From DASUTB01 sp036374835 (GTDB lineage: Bacteria > Actinomycetota > Actinomycetes > Jiangellales > Jiangellaceae): DNA of 64,000 bases. The position numbers were made by a program, and so were the translations under genes. This document shows, piece by piece, positions 1 through 8,826 of this stretch. The notes under the pieces were generated by a model. The model made no database searches and had not been told where the DNA came from. It saw only the letters and a list, made by a program, of their open reading frames with translations. Location of the stretch: assembly GCA_036374835.1 (NCBI GenBank), contig DASUTB010000043.1, positions 1 to 64,000 on the forward strand, in the 5' to 3' direction. Positions within the stretch are counted from its first letter, which is position 1. Every line of letters starts with the position of its first letter.

Positions 1-1
1 G

Positions 2-1000
2 GATCTGGGTCAGCTCGGCGGGTTCTTGGCATCGGCAAGCGAGAACATCTACGTGCTCGCGTCCGAGGCGGAGGCGGACGCCGCGATGGCCGCACTACGC
101 GGCGAGCTGGGCCAGTGCGCGACCGACCGCGACGACGTCGAGCTCACCCGAACATGGGAGTACGACGGCATCGGCGACGCCGCGTTCCAGAGCGAGGTCT
201 TTAACGACATCGGTCCACGTCGCATCGCCATCAGTGTCGGCGCTGCGCACACCGGCTCAACTCTTGTTGTGACCATCACCGGCGTCTACATCGAAGAGGA
301 GTTCGACGGCCAATCCGAAATGCTCGCCGCCGCGGTATCGAAAGTGTGCGGTGCGGACTGTGTCGGTGAGATCACTCCCCGCCTGACGTACTCGGACGCA
401 ACCTTGCCGGCGGACTTCCCCCTGTTGCTCGACGAGGACGTCAGTCCGATCGGAACCTACTCCGGTTTCGTCTGGTCGGAGACGCTGGTCAACCCCGACC
501 GATATGAGTACTTCTGCCTCCCCGACCTCGTGTATCAAGGCACGGTCGTGCATCCGTCGTCCCAGCCGGTGCAGGTCGGTGGCGAGGCCGCGACCATCTA
601 TCAGGGCGAGTGGTACCACGAGGGCGAGGGCGGCTTCTACGAGACCGTCATACAGTTCTTGAACGCGCAGGAGGCGGCCGACTTCGTGGCCGACTACTCC
701 GAGCTGCCGGACCAGTGTGGCGAGGTCGTGGAGACCCACGAGCAGGTGGTCAACCAGCCGGCGTCCGTCGACGTGTCCGGCGCGGACGAAGCGCTCGTCT
801 GGACCATCGACGAGCAGGTCCTGCCGAGTGATCCGGGTTCGGCGCCCGCATTCCACGGCGTCGGCATGGCGCGGTCGGAAAACGTCGTGGTGGTGATCGG
901 CTTCGCGGCCTTCGGCGATCCCACGACAGGGACGAGCGGCACGTGGGCCGACTACGCGATCGACACACTCGCGGTGGCGATCGACCGAGCGCAGCGCTAG
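2..1000 (+). CDS. Hypothetical protein, PknH-like sensor type (5' end outside window)
   Basis: The frame is open from the left edge, so the true start probably lies upstream; the first in-window start codon is a TTG at 26. The visible ~330 residues are acidic and extracellular in character, with no membrane segment. Cysteines occur near residues 31, 109 and 114 (numbered from the TTG), then around 163 and 231. The repeated alternation of short beta-like segments and paired Cys resembles the extracellular PknH_C-type sensor fold, but no diagnostic motif was found. This is a weak family guess. A small hairpin follows the stop. Confidence 0.55.
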   Translation, partial: DLGQLGGFLASASENIYVLASEAEADAAMAALRGELGQCATDRDDVELTRTWEYDGIGDAAFQSEVFNDIGPRRIAISVGAAHTGSTLVVTITGVYIEEEFDGQSEMLAAAVSKVCGADCVGEITPRLTYSDATLPADFPLLLDEDVSPIGTYSGFVWSETLVNPDRYEYFCLPDLVYQGTVVHPSSQPVQVGGEAATIYQGEWYHEGEGGFYETVIQFLNAQEAADFVADYSELPDQCGEVVETHEQVVNQPASVDVSGADEALVWTIDEQVLPSDPGSAPAFHGVGMARSENVVVVIGFAAFGDPTTGTSGTWADYAIDTLAVAIDRAQR

Positions 1001-1008
1001 CCCGCGCT

Positions 1009-1026
1009 GACCAGGACACCCTGGTC
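1009..1026. terminator. Short hairpin after the first gene
   Basis: A 7-bp perfect stem (GACCAGG/CCTGGTC) with a 4-nt loop lies 8 bases past the stop codon and is followed by a short pyrimidine run. It is a possible weak terminator; no strong T-tract is present. Confidence 0.35.
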
Positions 1027-1076
1027 CTTTCCGGGCACTGACGGGGCGATCGCGAAATCTGTTGCGCGTCCGCCCT

Positions 1077-1114
1077 TGTTAGCGCTCACAGAGAGGACTA
1101 TGTTAACGCTCACA
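1077..1114 (+). promoter_or_regulatory. Two LacI-family operator-like sites
   Basis: TGTTAGCGCTCACA (1077-1090) and TGTTAACGCTCACA (1101-1114) differ at one base and are spaced 24 bp start to start. The core matches the imperfect palindrome (TGTTAGCGCTAACA type) bound by sugar-responsive LacI-family repressors in actinobacteria. They lie 90-125 bp upstream of the secreted epimerase gene, so sugar-dependent repression of that gene is inferred. No LacI gene is in the window. Confidence 0.6.
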
Positions 1115-1202
1115 AGCACCTCTCAAACGGGGATACGGACCGAGCTCTCATAAGGGACCGAACGAGGCGACCGCCTCGGCAACAGAGAGGAGCACGGAGG
1201 AC

Positions 1203-2441
1203 ATGTTCCACAAGCACACCGGTGCAGAACGGAGACCACATGCCAAGCGCCTCTTCGTCGGCATCGCGATGATCAGCGCCATCGGCCTCATCGCAGCGCC
1301 GTCGTCCAGCGCGAGTCACGGATGGGGCAAACCGGCCGAGCCGACCATCGACGTGGAGCCGTTCGGCACCGTGGAGGCCGACGACCCCGACCACCCGGAG
1401 AACGGCAAGGCCGTCGAGATCTACACGCTGACGAACTCGCGCGGCATGGAGGTGACGGTCCTGACCTACGGCGGGATACTGCAGTCGATCAAAGTACCGG
1501 ACCGCCGCGGCAAGTTGGCGAACGTCACCCTCGGCTACGACAACCTCGACGACTACGTCAACAACAACGGCCCGTACTTCGGCGCCATCATCGGCCGCTA
1601 CGGCAACCGGATCGGCGGGGCGAGCTTCGAGCTGGACGGGACCACCTACAACCTGCCGGCCAACAACGGGCCCAACACGCTGCACGGCGGAGACTTCGGT
1701 TTCGACAAGCGGGTCTGGTCGGTGGACGACACGGGCACCGACCGGGACAGCGCGTGGATCACGCTGTCGTACACTAGCGAGCACCTCGAGGAGGGCTTCC
1801 CGGGCGAGCTGGACACCACGGTCACGTACACCCTGACCAATAAGAACCAGATCGTCATGGACTACCACGCCACGACCGATGCGCCAACCCACGTCAACCT
1901 GACCAACCACGCGTACTGGAACCTGGGCGGCGAGGGCACCGGAACCATCGAAGATCACAAGCTGCAGCTGAAGGCGAGCCACTACACACCGGTCGACGAG
2001 ACTCTGATCCCCACCGGCGAGATCGCCCCGGTGGCCGGCACGCCGTTCGACTTCACCCGGCCGACCGAGATCGGCGAACGGATCCGGGGAAGCCACGAGC
2101 AGTTGCTGTTCGGCCGCGGCTACGACCACAACTGGGTGCTGGATCGCCACGGCGACGGCATGGAGCTGGCCGCCCGACTCAGTGACCGGGACAGCGGACG
2201 GGTGCTGTCGGTCCATACGACCGAGCCGGGCATCCAGTTCTACTCCGGTAACTTCCTCGACGGAACACTGGTCGGCACCGGCGGTAACACGTACCGGCAG
2301 GGCGACGGGCTGGCGCTGGAAACCCAGCACTACCCCGACACGCCGAACAAGCCGGACTTCCCGTCCACCGTCCTTAGGCCCGGCGAGGAGTACGAGACGA
2401 CGACGATCTACCAGTTCACGACTCGGAGGGGCGGGCGCTGA
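1203..2441 (+). CDS. Secreted aldose 1-epimerase (galactose mutarotase family)
   Basis: The 412-aa product interconverts alpha and beta anomers of aldoses. Family landmarks are the NGPNTLHGG segment with catalytic His161, the NLTNHAYWNL segment with His236, GYDHN (Asp308) and the LETQ catalytic base Glu373. Length and order match GalM. Unlike cytoplasmic GalM, it has an N-terminal basic-hydrophobic leader (about residues 15-38, ending near SSSASHG), so it is probably exported. The ATG at 1203 is preceded by GGAGG at an unusually short distance of 2 nt. It stands alone between LacI-type operators and a strong convergent terminator, suggesting induction during extracellular sugar use. Confidence 0.9.
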   Translation: MFHKHTGAERRPHAKRLFVGIAMISAIGLIAAPSSSASHGWGKPAEPTIDVEPFGTVEADDPDHPENGKAVEIYTLTNSRGMEVTVLTYGGILQSIKVPDRRGKLANVTLGYDNLDDYVNNNGPYFGAIIGRYGNRIGGASFELDGTTYNLPANNGPNTLHGGDFGFDKRVWSVDDTGTDRDSAWITLSYTSEHLEEGFPGELDTTVTYTLTNKNQIVMDYHATTDAPTHVNLTNHAYWNLGGEGTGTIEDHKLQLKASHYTPVDETLIPTGEIAPVAGTPFDFTRPTEIGERIRGSHEQLLFGRGYDHNWVLDRHGDGMELAARLSDRDSGRVLSVHTTEPGIQFYSGNFLDGTLVGTGGNTYRQGDGLALETQHYPDTPNKPDFPSTVLRPGEEYETTTIYQFTTRRGGR

Positions 2442-2453
2442 TCCTAGGATGAC

Positions 2454-2504
2454 TTCGATCACGTTCGGCAGGCTTACGGTGCTCGCCTGCTGAACGTGAT
2501 CGAA
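2454..2504. terminator. 20-bp inverted repeat between convergent genes
   Basis: Arms 2454-2473 and 2485-2504 are complementary except for one G-T position, with an 11-nt loop. The element lies between the 3' ends of the epimerase gene (+) and the aminotransferase gene (-), as expected for a bidirectional terminator. Confidence 0.75.
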
Positions 2505-2524
2505 CGTCGCCGGGTTCGGCGCGG

Positions 2525-3859
2525 TCAGGAGCTCGCGACCCAGTCGCAAAGCCGGTTGATCGCGTCGTACGTCGGGTTGCAGTACTTCTCGAGAAAGTCC
2601 TCGCCCGGGAGCTCGCCCGGCGCCAGCTCGGCAGCCGCGTCCAGCGCAGCGGCGCCGTCGAAGTCGACGCAGGAGATGCGCACCGAAAGCTCGTGTTCCG
2701 GACGTCCGAACGAATGGCCCGGAAGCATGGCGATACCCAGCTCGTCGAGCACCCGTTCGCACAGTTCGTCGCTGGTGGTGATGCCGCGGTCGACCAGGTG
2801 CGACCTCGAGGCGGGGAAGTTCGGGAACAGGTAGAAGCCGCCGCGCGGCTGCGTGAGTTCGGCGCCGGCGCGGTGCAGCCGGTCGTAGCCGTACATCAGT
2901 AGGCCTTCGAGCACGGCACGCGCGCGACGCAGGTAGTCGTCCATCTCGTCGCTCGGTTCGAAACCCCGGATCGCGGCGTACTGGATCGGTGCCGAGGTCG
3001 AGGTGAACGTCTCACTCGCCACCGCCGACATGGCCTCGCACAGCCAGGTCAGGGTCTTGGGGAAGGTGAACGCACCGAGCCGCCAGCCGCCGGCACCGGA
3101 CCACTTGGACAGGCCGTTCGACAAGATCGTTCCCTCGGGGTAGAACCGCGCGATCGACACGTGACCGCCGTCGAAGCGAAGCCCGCTGTAGATCTCGTCG
3201 GCCAGCAGCAGCACCCGGTACTGCCGCGCGACCTCGGCGATGCGACGCAGCTGCGGCTCGGAGTACGCCGTTCCGGTCGGGTTGCCCGGGTAGTTCAGGA
3301 TCAGTAGCCGGGGCCGCTGCGGATCGTTTCGGCACACGTTCTCGAGCGCTTCCGGCGTGACGCCCATGCCCGACTCGATGTCGGTCGGCAGCCAGTGCAG
3401 GTGACGGCCGATGATGCGGGCCTGCGGCGCGTAAGACACCCAGCTCGGCGCCGGGATCACGAGATCGCCGTAATACACGAGCTGAACGAGGAACATCAGC
3501 TCCTTCGTGCCCGGCCCGACGAGGACGTTCTCCGGCCGGTAGGTGAGACCCTCGTGCCGGTCGTAGTAGTCGACGATCGCCTGCCGCAGCGCCGGCAGGC
3601 CCTTCACGGGCAGATAATCCTTCTCATGGGCGTGTTCGCGAAGCGCTTGCACCATGCACTCCGGAACCGGAAACGGTGACTGACCGAGTCCGAGCCGGAC
3701 GACCTCGCGTCCCTCCCGGCGCAGCTGCGCGATCCGCTCGTTGATCGCCAGCGTCGCCGACCGGCCCATGCCGCGCACATTCAGGTTGACGTGCATCTCC
3801 GGCGATGCAAGCGGCAGCTCGTCACCGTTGGTCACCAACGATGCGGAATCTTCTTCCAC
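2525..3859 (-). CDS. Class I/II pyridoxal-phosphate aminotransferase
   Basis: A 444-aa fold-type I aminotransferase of the aspartate aminotransferase superfamily. Visible landmarks are NPGNPTG near residues 191-196 (cofactor/substrate carboxylate contacts), ADEIYSG with Asp221 for the PLP pyridine nitrogen, the Schiff-base lysine in SNGLSKWSG (Lys252) and the GWRLG arginine (Arg260). A ~30-residue N-terminal extension precedes the core. The start is GTG at 3859 with AGGGGAG just upstream. The amino-acid substrate cannot be read from the sequence, and neighbours give no pathway context. Confidence 0.85.
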   Translation of the reverse strand: MEEDSASLVTNGDELPLASPEMHVNLNVRGMGRSATLAINERIAQLRREGREVVRLGLGQSPFPVPECMVQALREHAHEKDYLPVKGLPALRQAIVDYYDRHEGLTYRPENVLVGPGTKELMFLVQLVYYGDLVIPAPSWVSYAPQARIIGRHLHWLPTDIESGMGVTPEALENVCRNDPQRPRLLILNYPGNPTGTAYSEPQLRRIAEVARQYRVLLLADEIYSGLRFDGGHVSIARFYPEGTILSNGLSKWSGAGGWRLGAFTFPKTLTWLCEAMSAVASETFTSTSAPIQYAAIRGFEPSDEMDDYLRRARAVLEGLLMYGYDRLHRAGAELTQPRGGFYLFPNFPASRSHLVDRGITTSDELCERVLDELGIAMLPGHSFGRPEHELSVRISCVDFDGAAALDAAAELAPGELPGEDFLEKYCNPTYDAINRLCDWVASS

Positions 3860-3943
3860 GAACTCCCCTTCGCCTGTGCCACCAGCTTACCGGTAGGTTT
3901 CGCGGGCTCAACATCGACACCAACCCTGGGGTGACGGCGAGTG

Positions 3944-4597
3944 CTACGAGGTCGCAGCCTCAGAGGCCGGGCCCGCCACCGGAGCGGCCAACCGGCGGTA
4001 GACGTACGCGACGGCCAGCAGCGAGATCCCGGAGCTGATCAATACGCCGACGAGAAGTACGAGCAAGCCCAGGATGTTGATCCCGATCAGCACCAGGCCG
4101 AACAGGAAGAGTTGCCAGCGGTGTCCCCGGGTCAGCTCCGCGCTGCGCCGCAGCGCCTCGAACGGGTTCTGCTCGCCGGTATCGACGATGTGGAAGCCGT
4201 AGAACGCGAAGACGATGAAGGCGATGACTCCCGGCACGATGAGCAGCACCAGACCGATGCCGACCATGAGGCCGAAGAGCACGGCAGCGATGAGATACGG
4301 CACGACCAGCCGGAACCGGTCGAGGACGGCTTCGGCGCTGACCGGCCGGCCGTCGGTGATGTCGAGGGCAAGTTTGATCCAGCCGATCGCCACCAGCTGC
4401 CCGACAATGAATCCGGTCAGGCCGAGTAGGAAGCTGACGAACCAACCGGCGTCGTCCCGTAGCAGCTGAAGCAGGCCGTTGACCGCCCACACGATGAGCG
4501 CGAACAATGCCATCGGAAGGATGTTGGGCCAGAAGAGCCGCCAGCCGGCTCCAAGCGCCTCGCCGATTTCGAACCGTCGTCCAGTGGGCTGTTGCAT
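3944..4597 (-). CDS. Multi-pass membrane protein
   Basis: A 217-aa protein with roughly four to five hydrophobic segments (about residues 25-45, 55-75, 95-130 and 165-195) separated by short charged loops. The layout, with an amphipathic segment containing NPFEALRRS between membrane segments, resembles the glycerophosphoryl-diester-phosphodiesterase membrane-domain/DUF975-like group, whose function is unknown. The ATG at 4597 is preferred over an upstream in-frame ATG at 4657 because an AGGGAGGT ribosome binding site lies 8 nt before it. It is transcribed away from the plsY-like gene. Confidence 0.75.
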   Translation of the reverse strand: MQQPTGRRFEIGEALGAGWRLFWPNILPMALFALIVWAVNGLLQLLRDDAGWFVSFLLGLTGFIVGQLVAIGWIKLALDITDGRPVSAEAVLDRFRLVVPYLIAAVLFGLMVGIGLVLLIVPGVIAFIVFAFYGFHIVDTGEQNPFEALRRSAELTRGHRWQLFLFGLVLIGINILGLLVLLVGVLISSGISLLAVAYVYRRLAAPVAGPASEAATS

Positions 4598-4696
4598 GGT
4601 ACCGACCTCCCTGCCGACGAACGTTGATCCACTCCCCGGCCAGTATGACGCGGTCACGCACCGCGTGCCGGGGAAATCACACTAGACTCGCTCCTG

Positions 4697-5338
4697 GTGA
4701 TCCACGCAGGACGTCTCGGCTCGGGCGTCGCGGTGCTTGCGGCGTCTCACCTGTGTGGCTCGGTACCGTTCGCCCAACTCGTCGCACGGCTGACGAACTC
4801 GACCGACCTGCGGCAGCGCGGTACGGGCACGGTGTCGGCGAGTGGGCTGCGCGACGTCGGCGTCGGCCCGGTGGTCGTGGCGGGAGTTCTCGACGTGGCC
4901 AAAGGCACCATCGGACCGCTCGTCGCGCGGCGGCGGGCAGGCACGCCGCTTGCCGTTGCAGCGGGCGCCGCGACGATAACCGGGCACAACTGGTCGCCGT
5001 TCCTGCGCGGTGCCGGTGGCCGTGGACTGTCGCCGGCCATCGGCGCGCTACTCGTCACCGCGCCCGAGGGCTCTGTTGTACTGCTCGCCGGCGTCGCCGC
5101 CGGCCGACTTGTCGGCGAGACCGCCATCGGTGCACTCGCCGGGTATGCCGCACTCACTCCGGTCCTCATCCGCACCCGCGGCCGAACCGGTGCGCTCACC
5201 GCGGCGGCCATGTTGACTCCAATACTGGTCAAGCGGCTGATGGGCAACCGGCCCGCCGCCTCCGCAAGTACCTACCTGTGGCGGCTGCTGCTCGATCGGG
5301 ACCAGCCCGGGAGATCGTCGTGTCCGTCCGAGTGGTGA
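4697..5338 (+). CDS. PlsY-like glycerol-3-phosphate acyltransferase
   Basis: The 213-aa product resembles PlsY, the integral membrane enzyme transferring acyl groups from acyl-phosphate to glycerol-3-phosphate in phospholipid synthesis. The third conserved segment is good (GHNWSPFLRGAGGRG versus the family GHxxPvFxxFkGGKG). The first signature (GSGNxGATN) is altered to RGTGTVSASGL, so activity is uncertain. About five hydrophobic segments are present. The start is GTG at 4697. Its last 19 bases overlap the start of the DegV-family gene; because DegV proteins bind fatty acids, a joint lipid-related role is plausible. Confidence 0.75.
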   Translation: MIHAGRLGSGVAVLAASHLCGSVPFAQLVARLTNSTDLRQRGTGTVSASGLRDVGVGPVVVAGVLDVAKGTIGPLVARRRAGTPLAVAAGAATITGHNWSPFLRGAGGRGLSPAIGALLVTAPEGSVVLLAGVAAGRLVGETAIGALAGYAALTPVLIRTRGRTGALTAAAMLTPILVKRLMGNRPAASASTYLWRLLLDRDQPGRSSCPSEW

Positions 5339-6150
5339 CCGACACCGCCGCCGCGCTGACATCCGAGCTCGCCGCATCGTGGGGTGTGCGGCTCGTCCCG
5401 CTGACCGTTACGGTCGACGGCCGGTCGTACCGCGACACCGACCTGAATCCGGCGATGCTGGCCGCGGGCCGCGTCACCACGGCGGGACCGACGCCCGGCG
5501 AGTTCATGGCAGCCCTTCAGGACGCCCCTGACGGCGCCGTCGTCATCACCGTCGCGGCATCACTGAGCAGCACAAACGCGGCGGCACACATGGCGGCCTC
5601 GGTGTGCGACGCGCCGGTCGAGGTCGTCGACAGCAGGACGGCGGCCGGTGCACAGGCCCTCGTTGTGCTGGCCGCCGTCGACCAGGCTGCCCAAGGCCGT
5701 GACGTCCACACCGTGGCCGAATCCGCCCGGGTCGCTGCTCGGAGCGTGCGAGTCGCGGGATTCCTGGAAAACCTGGACGGGTTGGCCCGCAGCGGTCGCG
5801 TCCCCGGCCTCGCCGCCGACGCGGCCCGTAAGACCGGGCTGCAGTTCATGTTCACGCTGCGGGACGGATCGATCAAGCCGGCCCGGCCGGCTACGAGCCG
5901 TGCGTCGGCCCTCGACAGATTGGTCGAGCTGTGTCTCGCTTCGAACGACCCGGAGCATGCTGCCGACGTCATGCTGCTCGGCCGAGCCGACGGGTTGGAC
6001 GAGCGACTCGATAACGCCGTCGCGGCCGGCCGGCTGACGATCGGGCGCCGGCTCACCGGTGCGTTCGGGACCGCGATCACCCTCTACACCGGGCCTGGTG
6101 TGACCGGCCTGGCCTGGACGCTACGAGGATCAGATCGAGTGCTGATATGA
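5320..6150 (+). CDS. DegV family fatty-acid-binding protein
   Basis: A 276-aa DegV protein. It opens with the family hallmark VRVVTDTAAALTSEL (the usual IVTDSTaDL), followed by the VPLTVTVDGRSYRD segment and TAGPTPGEF, typical for the lipid pocket. The SLSSTNAAAHMA and VVDSRTAAGAQ motifs of the second half are also present. Known members (FakB type) bind a fatty acid and present it to the FakA kinase; no FakA is in this window. The GTG at 5320 was chosen because it begins exactly at the family N-terminus and overlaps the upstream gene, implying translational coupling. Its 3' end overlaps the convergent permease gene by 21 bp. Confidence 0.88.
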   Translation: MSVRVVTDTAAALTSELAASWGVRLVPLTVTVDGRSYRDTDLNPAMLAAGRVTTAGPTPGEFMAALQDAPDGAVVITVAASLSSTNAAAHMAASVCDAPVEVVDSRTAAGAQALVVLAAVDQAAQGRDVHTVAESARVAARSVRVAGFLENLDGLARSGRVPGLAADAARKTGLQFMFTLRDGSIKPARPATSRASALDRLVELCLASNDPEHAADVMLLGRADGLDERLDNAVAAGRLTIGRRLTGAFGTAITLYTGPGVTGLAWTLRGSDRVLI

Positions 6151-6906
6151 CCGGAAGGCGCGCGTCGCCAGCCAGGTCATGGCGACGGCCAGCGCGGCCA
6201 GCAACGCGATCCGCCCGCCGACCATGCCCCAGTCCGCACCGGCGGCCAGCGCCTCTCGGCTCGCGACGACTGCCCAGTCCACCGGGTTGAAGCGGGCCAC
6301 GGTGTCGATCCAGCCCGGCAACAGCGCGTCCGCCATCAACGTGGACGACAGGAACAGCAGCGGGAACGCCAGGAACTGGAAGATTCCGATGAGCGCCTCT
6401 TGGGTCCGCAGCGTCAGCGCAGCTGCACAGGACAGTGCCGCGAACACCACAGCCAGTAGGACCGCGGCCGCCAGCATGACGGCCGGCCCGGTTACACCAC
6501 CGTCGTACCGTGCACCCATGGCCAGCGCCACAGCGAACACGATGAGGGACTGGACGACCGTCACCGCCGCCTGGTAGACGAGGATGCCGTTTATGATCGC
6601 GACGCGGCGTACCGGCGATGCCAGGTACCGGTCCATGACGCCTCGATCCATATCCTCGATCAACGTGGTTCCCGCCCAGCCGGCGTTCATCATGGCGGTC
6701 ATGATGACCACGCCGGGCGCCAGGTAGGCGACGTAGTTCGTGCTGCCGAAACCCGGCAGATCCACGACCCGCTCGAAGAGCTGGCTGAACAGCAGCAGCC
6801 AGACCATCGGCTGGATGAGTGTGAACGCCAGGTAGACCGGCTGGCGGTAGACGATCCGCATGTTGCGGGCCGCGAGTTGCGACGAGTGAGCGATGGCGGT
6901 GGTCAT
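6130..6906 (-). CDS. ABC-2 type permease of a DrrAB-like exporter
   Basis: A 258-aa integral membrane protein with six predicted helices. It carries the ABC-2/DrrB features: an N-terminal RNMRIVYRQPVYLAFTLIQP segment, a first periplasmic stretch, and the EDMDRGVMDRYLASPVRR cytoplasmic loop typical of daunorubicin-resistance-type permeases. The ATG at 6906 overlaps the stop codon of the upstream ATPase gene by 4 bp (ATGA), so the two are co-translated as one transporter. The probable role is efflux of a hydrophobic drug or lipid-like compound. Confidence 0.88.
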   Translation of the reverse strand: MTTAIAHSSQLAARNMRIVYRQPVYLAFTLIQPMVWLLLFSQLFERVVDLPGFGSTNYVAYLAPGVVIMTAMMNAGWAGTTLIEDMDRGVMDRYLASPVRRVAIINGILVYQAAVTVVQSLIVFAVALAMGARYDGGVTGPAVMLAAAVLLAVVFAALSCAAALTLRTQEALIGIFQFLAFPLLFLSSTLMADALLPGWIDTVARFNPVDWAVVASREALAAGADWGMVGGRIALLAALAVAMTWLATRAFRSYQHSI

Positions 6907-7904
6907 GCGGTGATCTCCTTCGTGCCGGCCTCGTCGGCGGCCCGGAACGACCGGCCGGCGTGGTGCAGGTAGACGTCGTCGAGAGACGGGCGGGCGACGG
7001 TGACCGATGCGAGCCCGATGCTCCTTGCATCCAGCGCGCCGAGCACTGCCGGCAGGATCGCCGCACCGCCGCCGACACGGGCCCGCAACGAGGCACCCTC
7101 CACCGACACGTCACGGACACCGCTGACGGCCTCGACGACGGCACGCGCGTCCCCGTTGGCCGCGGGCTCGGCCAGCTCGATCTGGACCGTGTCACCGTCC
7201 AGCGCGGCTTTGAGCTCGTCCGGCGTGCCGGCCGCGACGACGGTACCGCGGTCGACGATGGCCAGCCGGCCGGCAAGCTGATCGGCCTCCTCGAGGTAAT
7301 GGGTGGTCAGCAGCACGGTGAGCCCGTCCGCGGAGGTCAACCCGGCGATCTCGGCCCACATGCCGGCGCGCGCCTCCGGGTCGAGGCCGGTCGTGGGCTC
7401 GTCCAGGAACAGCACCTGGGGACGGTGGATCAGACCCAGGGCGACATCAAGCTTGCGCTGCATGCCGCCGGACCAGGTCTTGGTGATGCGCCCGGCGGCC
7501 TCGGCCAATCCGAACCGCTCCAGCAGTTCGCCCGAGCGTTCTTTGATCGTCTTGGCCGGCATCCCGTGGATGCGGCCCTGTAGGGAGAGGTTCTCCCAGC
7601 CGGTGGCGGTCGGATCGAAGCAGGGCTTCTGCGGCACGTGTCCAATGACGTGCCGGACCCCCGCAGGGTCGGCGGTGACGTCGATGCCGGCGACGACCGC
7701 ACGTCCGGCGTCGGCCGCGGCCAACGTCGTAAGGATCTTGACCGCGGTCGACTTCCCGGCGCCGTTCGGGCCGAGCACGGCGAAGACCGCGCCGGCCGGA
7801 GCGGTGAAACTGACACCGTCGAGTGCCGTGATCCCCTTGGCGCCCTTGCCGTAGGTCTTGGTCAGGTCGGTGGCCTCGATCGCGAGACCGGTGGTTTCGG
7901 ACAT
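6903..7904 (-). CDS. ABC transporter ATP-binding protein, DrrA-like
   Basis: A 333-aa ATPase. Walker A is GPNGAGKST, the Q-loop is HVPQKP, the signature is WSGGMQRKLD, Walker B is VLFLDEPTTGLD and the switch His is LLTTHYLEEAD. The C-terminal ~100 residues form the extra domain typical of the daunorubicin-resistance DrrA subfamily, ending in DDVYLHHAGRSFR. The ATG at 7904 has GAGGGAG 5 nt upstream. An in-frame start further up (8030) would add a non-conserved tail. It pairs with the overlapping permease, and a PadR regulator gene lies just upstream. Confidence 0.93.
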   Translation of the reverse strand: MSETTGLAIEATDLTKTYGKGAKGITALDGVSFTAPAGAVFAVLGPNGAGKSTAVKILTTLAAADAGRAVVAGIDVTADPAGVRHVIGHVPQKPCFDPTATGWENLSLQGRIHGMPAKTIKERSGELLERFGLAEAAGRITKTWSGGMQRKLDVALGLIHRPQVLFLDEPTTGLDPEARAGMWAEIAGLTSADGLTVLLTTHYLEEADQLAGRLAIVDRGTVVAAGTPDELKAALDGDTVQIELAEPAANGDARAVVEAVSGVRDVSVEGASLRARVGGGAAILPAVLGALDARSIGLASVTVARPSLDDVYLHHAGRSFRAADEAGTKEITA

Positions 7905-8004
7905 GATGCTCCCTCGCAGGTGAGGTGAGCCGATGCCCGCGGTTGGCCTACCCTTGAAGGTGCGAGTCCCGGGTCGGACGCAGGTTCGGCTCTGGGTTTC
8001 AGGT

Positions 8005-8044
8005 GGCCCCGGCCGTCGGTGTTGCCGCACCGGCGACCGGGGCC
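8005..8044. terminator. GC-rich hairpin between padR-type gene and exporter
   Basis: Segments 8005-8021 and 8028-8044 form a stem of about 17 bp with two mismatched or wobble positions and a 6-nt loop. It lies just past the PadR-type stop codon. It could limit read-through from the regulator into the exporter genes. Confidence 0.5.
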
Positions 8045-8048
8045 GCAG

Positions 8049-8735
8049 CTACGTCAGCTCGTCCAGACGATCCAGCCAGGCAAAGTCCTCCTTGAACTCG
8101 GTGAACAGCGTTTGCTCGATCTCGTCTCGGGTCATGCCTTCGGCGCGAAGCTCGTGCATCCGTTGCCAACCGGCGAGCCCGCTGAACGAGCCGTCCCGTA
8201 TGTCGTCCAGCAGCGAGGCGAGGAAGTCGACCTCAGCGGCCAGCAGCGCGACCTCGAACTCGTGCTCGACGCCGAACACCCGGGGCATGCCGATCGCATA
8301 TGCCCGGTTCACCTGATCGCGACATGTGTCCAGGGCGGCCCGTTGGTTGACCAGACGGCGCTCGAGCAGCTCCGTCGCTTGCTCCGGCCGAAGCGCCATC
8401 ATCAGTGACAGCGCCGCCTCGAACTGGGGATACTCCTTGACCGGATCGCTCAGCAACGTGCTGAGCCAGCTGATCATCTCGCGCTCGCCGTCCCCGGTGA
8501 TCGCGTAGATGGTCCGCTCCGGACGGTTGCCCTCGCGCGCCGACTCCCGAGCCTCGATGAGGCCGTGCTTGGTGAGTGACTCCACGACCGAGTACAGCGA
8601 CCCATAGTTGATCTTGATGCTGTCCTCTTTGCGGCGTTCTTTGAGCGTGGCCGACATCTGGTACGGGTGCATCGGCCGCTCGTAGAGCAGCACCAGCACA
8701 GCGAGCGCCAACGGGTTGGACGGACGGCTCGCCAT
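8049..8735 (-). CDS. PadR family transcriptional regulator
   Basis: A 228-aa regulator. Residues ~8-85 form the PadR winged helix (LALAVLVLLYERPMHPYQM, INYGSLYSVVESLTKHGLIE, then the RTIYAITGDGERE wing), followed by a long helical C-terminal dimerisation domain of the Vir_act_alpha_C type. It sits directly upstream of, and in the same direction as, the DrrAB-like exporter, the usual arrangement for a local repressor relieved by the exported compound. The ATG at 8735 is preferred to 8756 because AGGGGA lies 7 nt before it. A dyad in the promoter is the likely own operator. Confidence 0.92.
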   Translation of the reverse strand: MASRPSNPLALAVLVLLYERPMHPYQMSATLKERRKEDSIKINYGSLYSVVESLTKHGLIEARESAREGNRPERTIYAITGDGEREMISWLSTLLSDPVKEYPQFEAALSLMMALRPEQATELLERRLVNQRAALDTCRDQVNRAYAIGMPRVFGVEHEFEVALLAAEVDFLASLLDDIRDGSFSGLAGWQRMHELRAEGMTRDEIEQTLFTEFKEDFAWLDRLDELT

Positions 8736-8762
8736 GGCATTTCCCCTACTCGGCATCGATTA

Positions 8763-8788
8763 CTTGAGTTCGAGTATTCTCACTCAAG
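8763..8788. promoter_or_regulatory. Putative PadR operator
   Basis: CTTGAGT (8763-8769) and ACTCAAG (8782-8788) form a perfect 7-bp dyad with a 12-nt spacer, 28 bp upstream of the PadR-type start. A further TCAAGTA half-site lies at 8799-8805. Autoregulation is inferred from position only. Confidence 0.5.
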
Positions 8789-8826
8789 CATCCGATGTCA
8801 AGTAGCTAGCCGAGCCGCGTAATCAA

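Noticed and set aside
1110..2762. 550-codon open frame on the minus strand across the epimerase gene
   Set aside because: Its product is Arg/Val-rich with no motif and lies exactly antisense to a clear GalM-family gene. Such long shadows are normal in G+C-rich DNA.
4507..5319. Upstream extension of the DegV-family frame
   Set aside because: The extra ~270 residues are Arg-rich and run over the plsY-like gene. The family N-terminus begins at GTG 5320.
7960..8004. Possible tRNA-like TTC arm (GGTTCGGCTCT)
   Set aside because: No cloverleaf could be drawn and no CCA or acceptor pairing exists.
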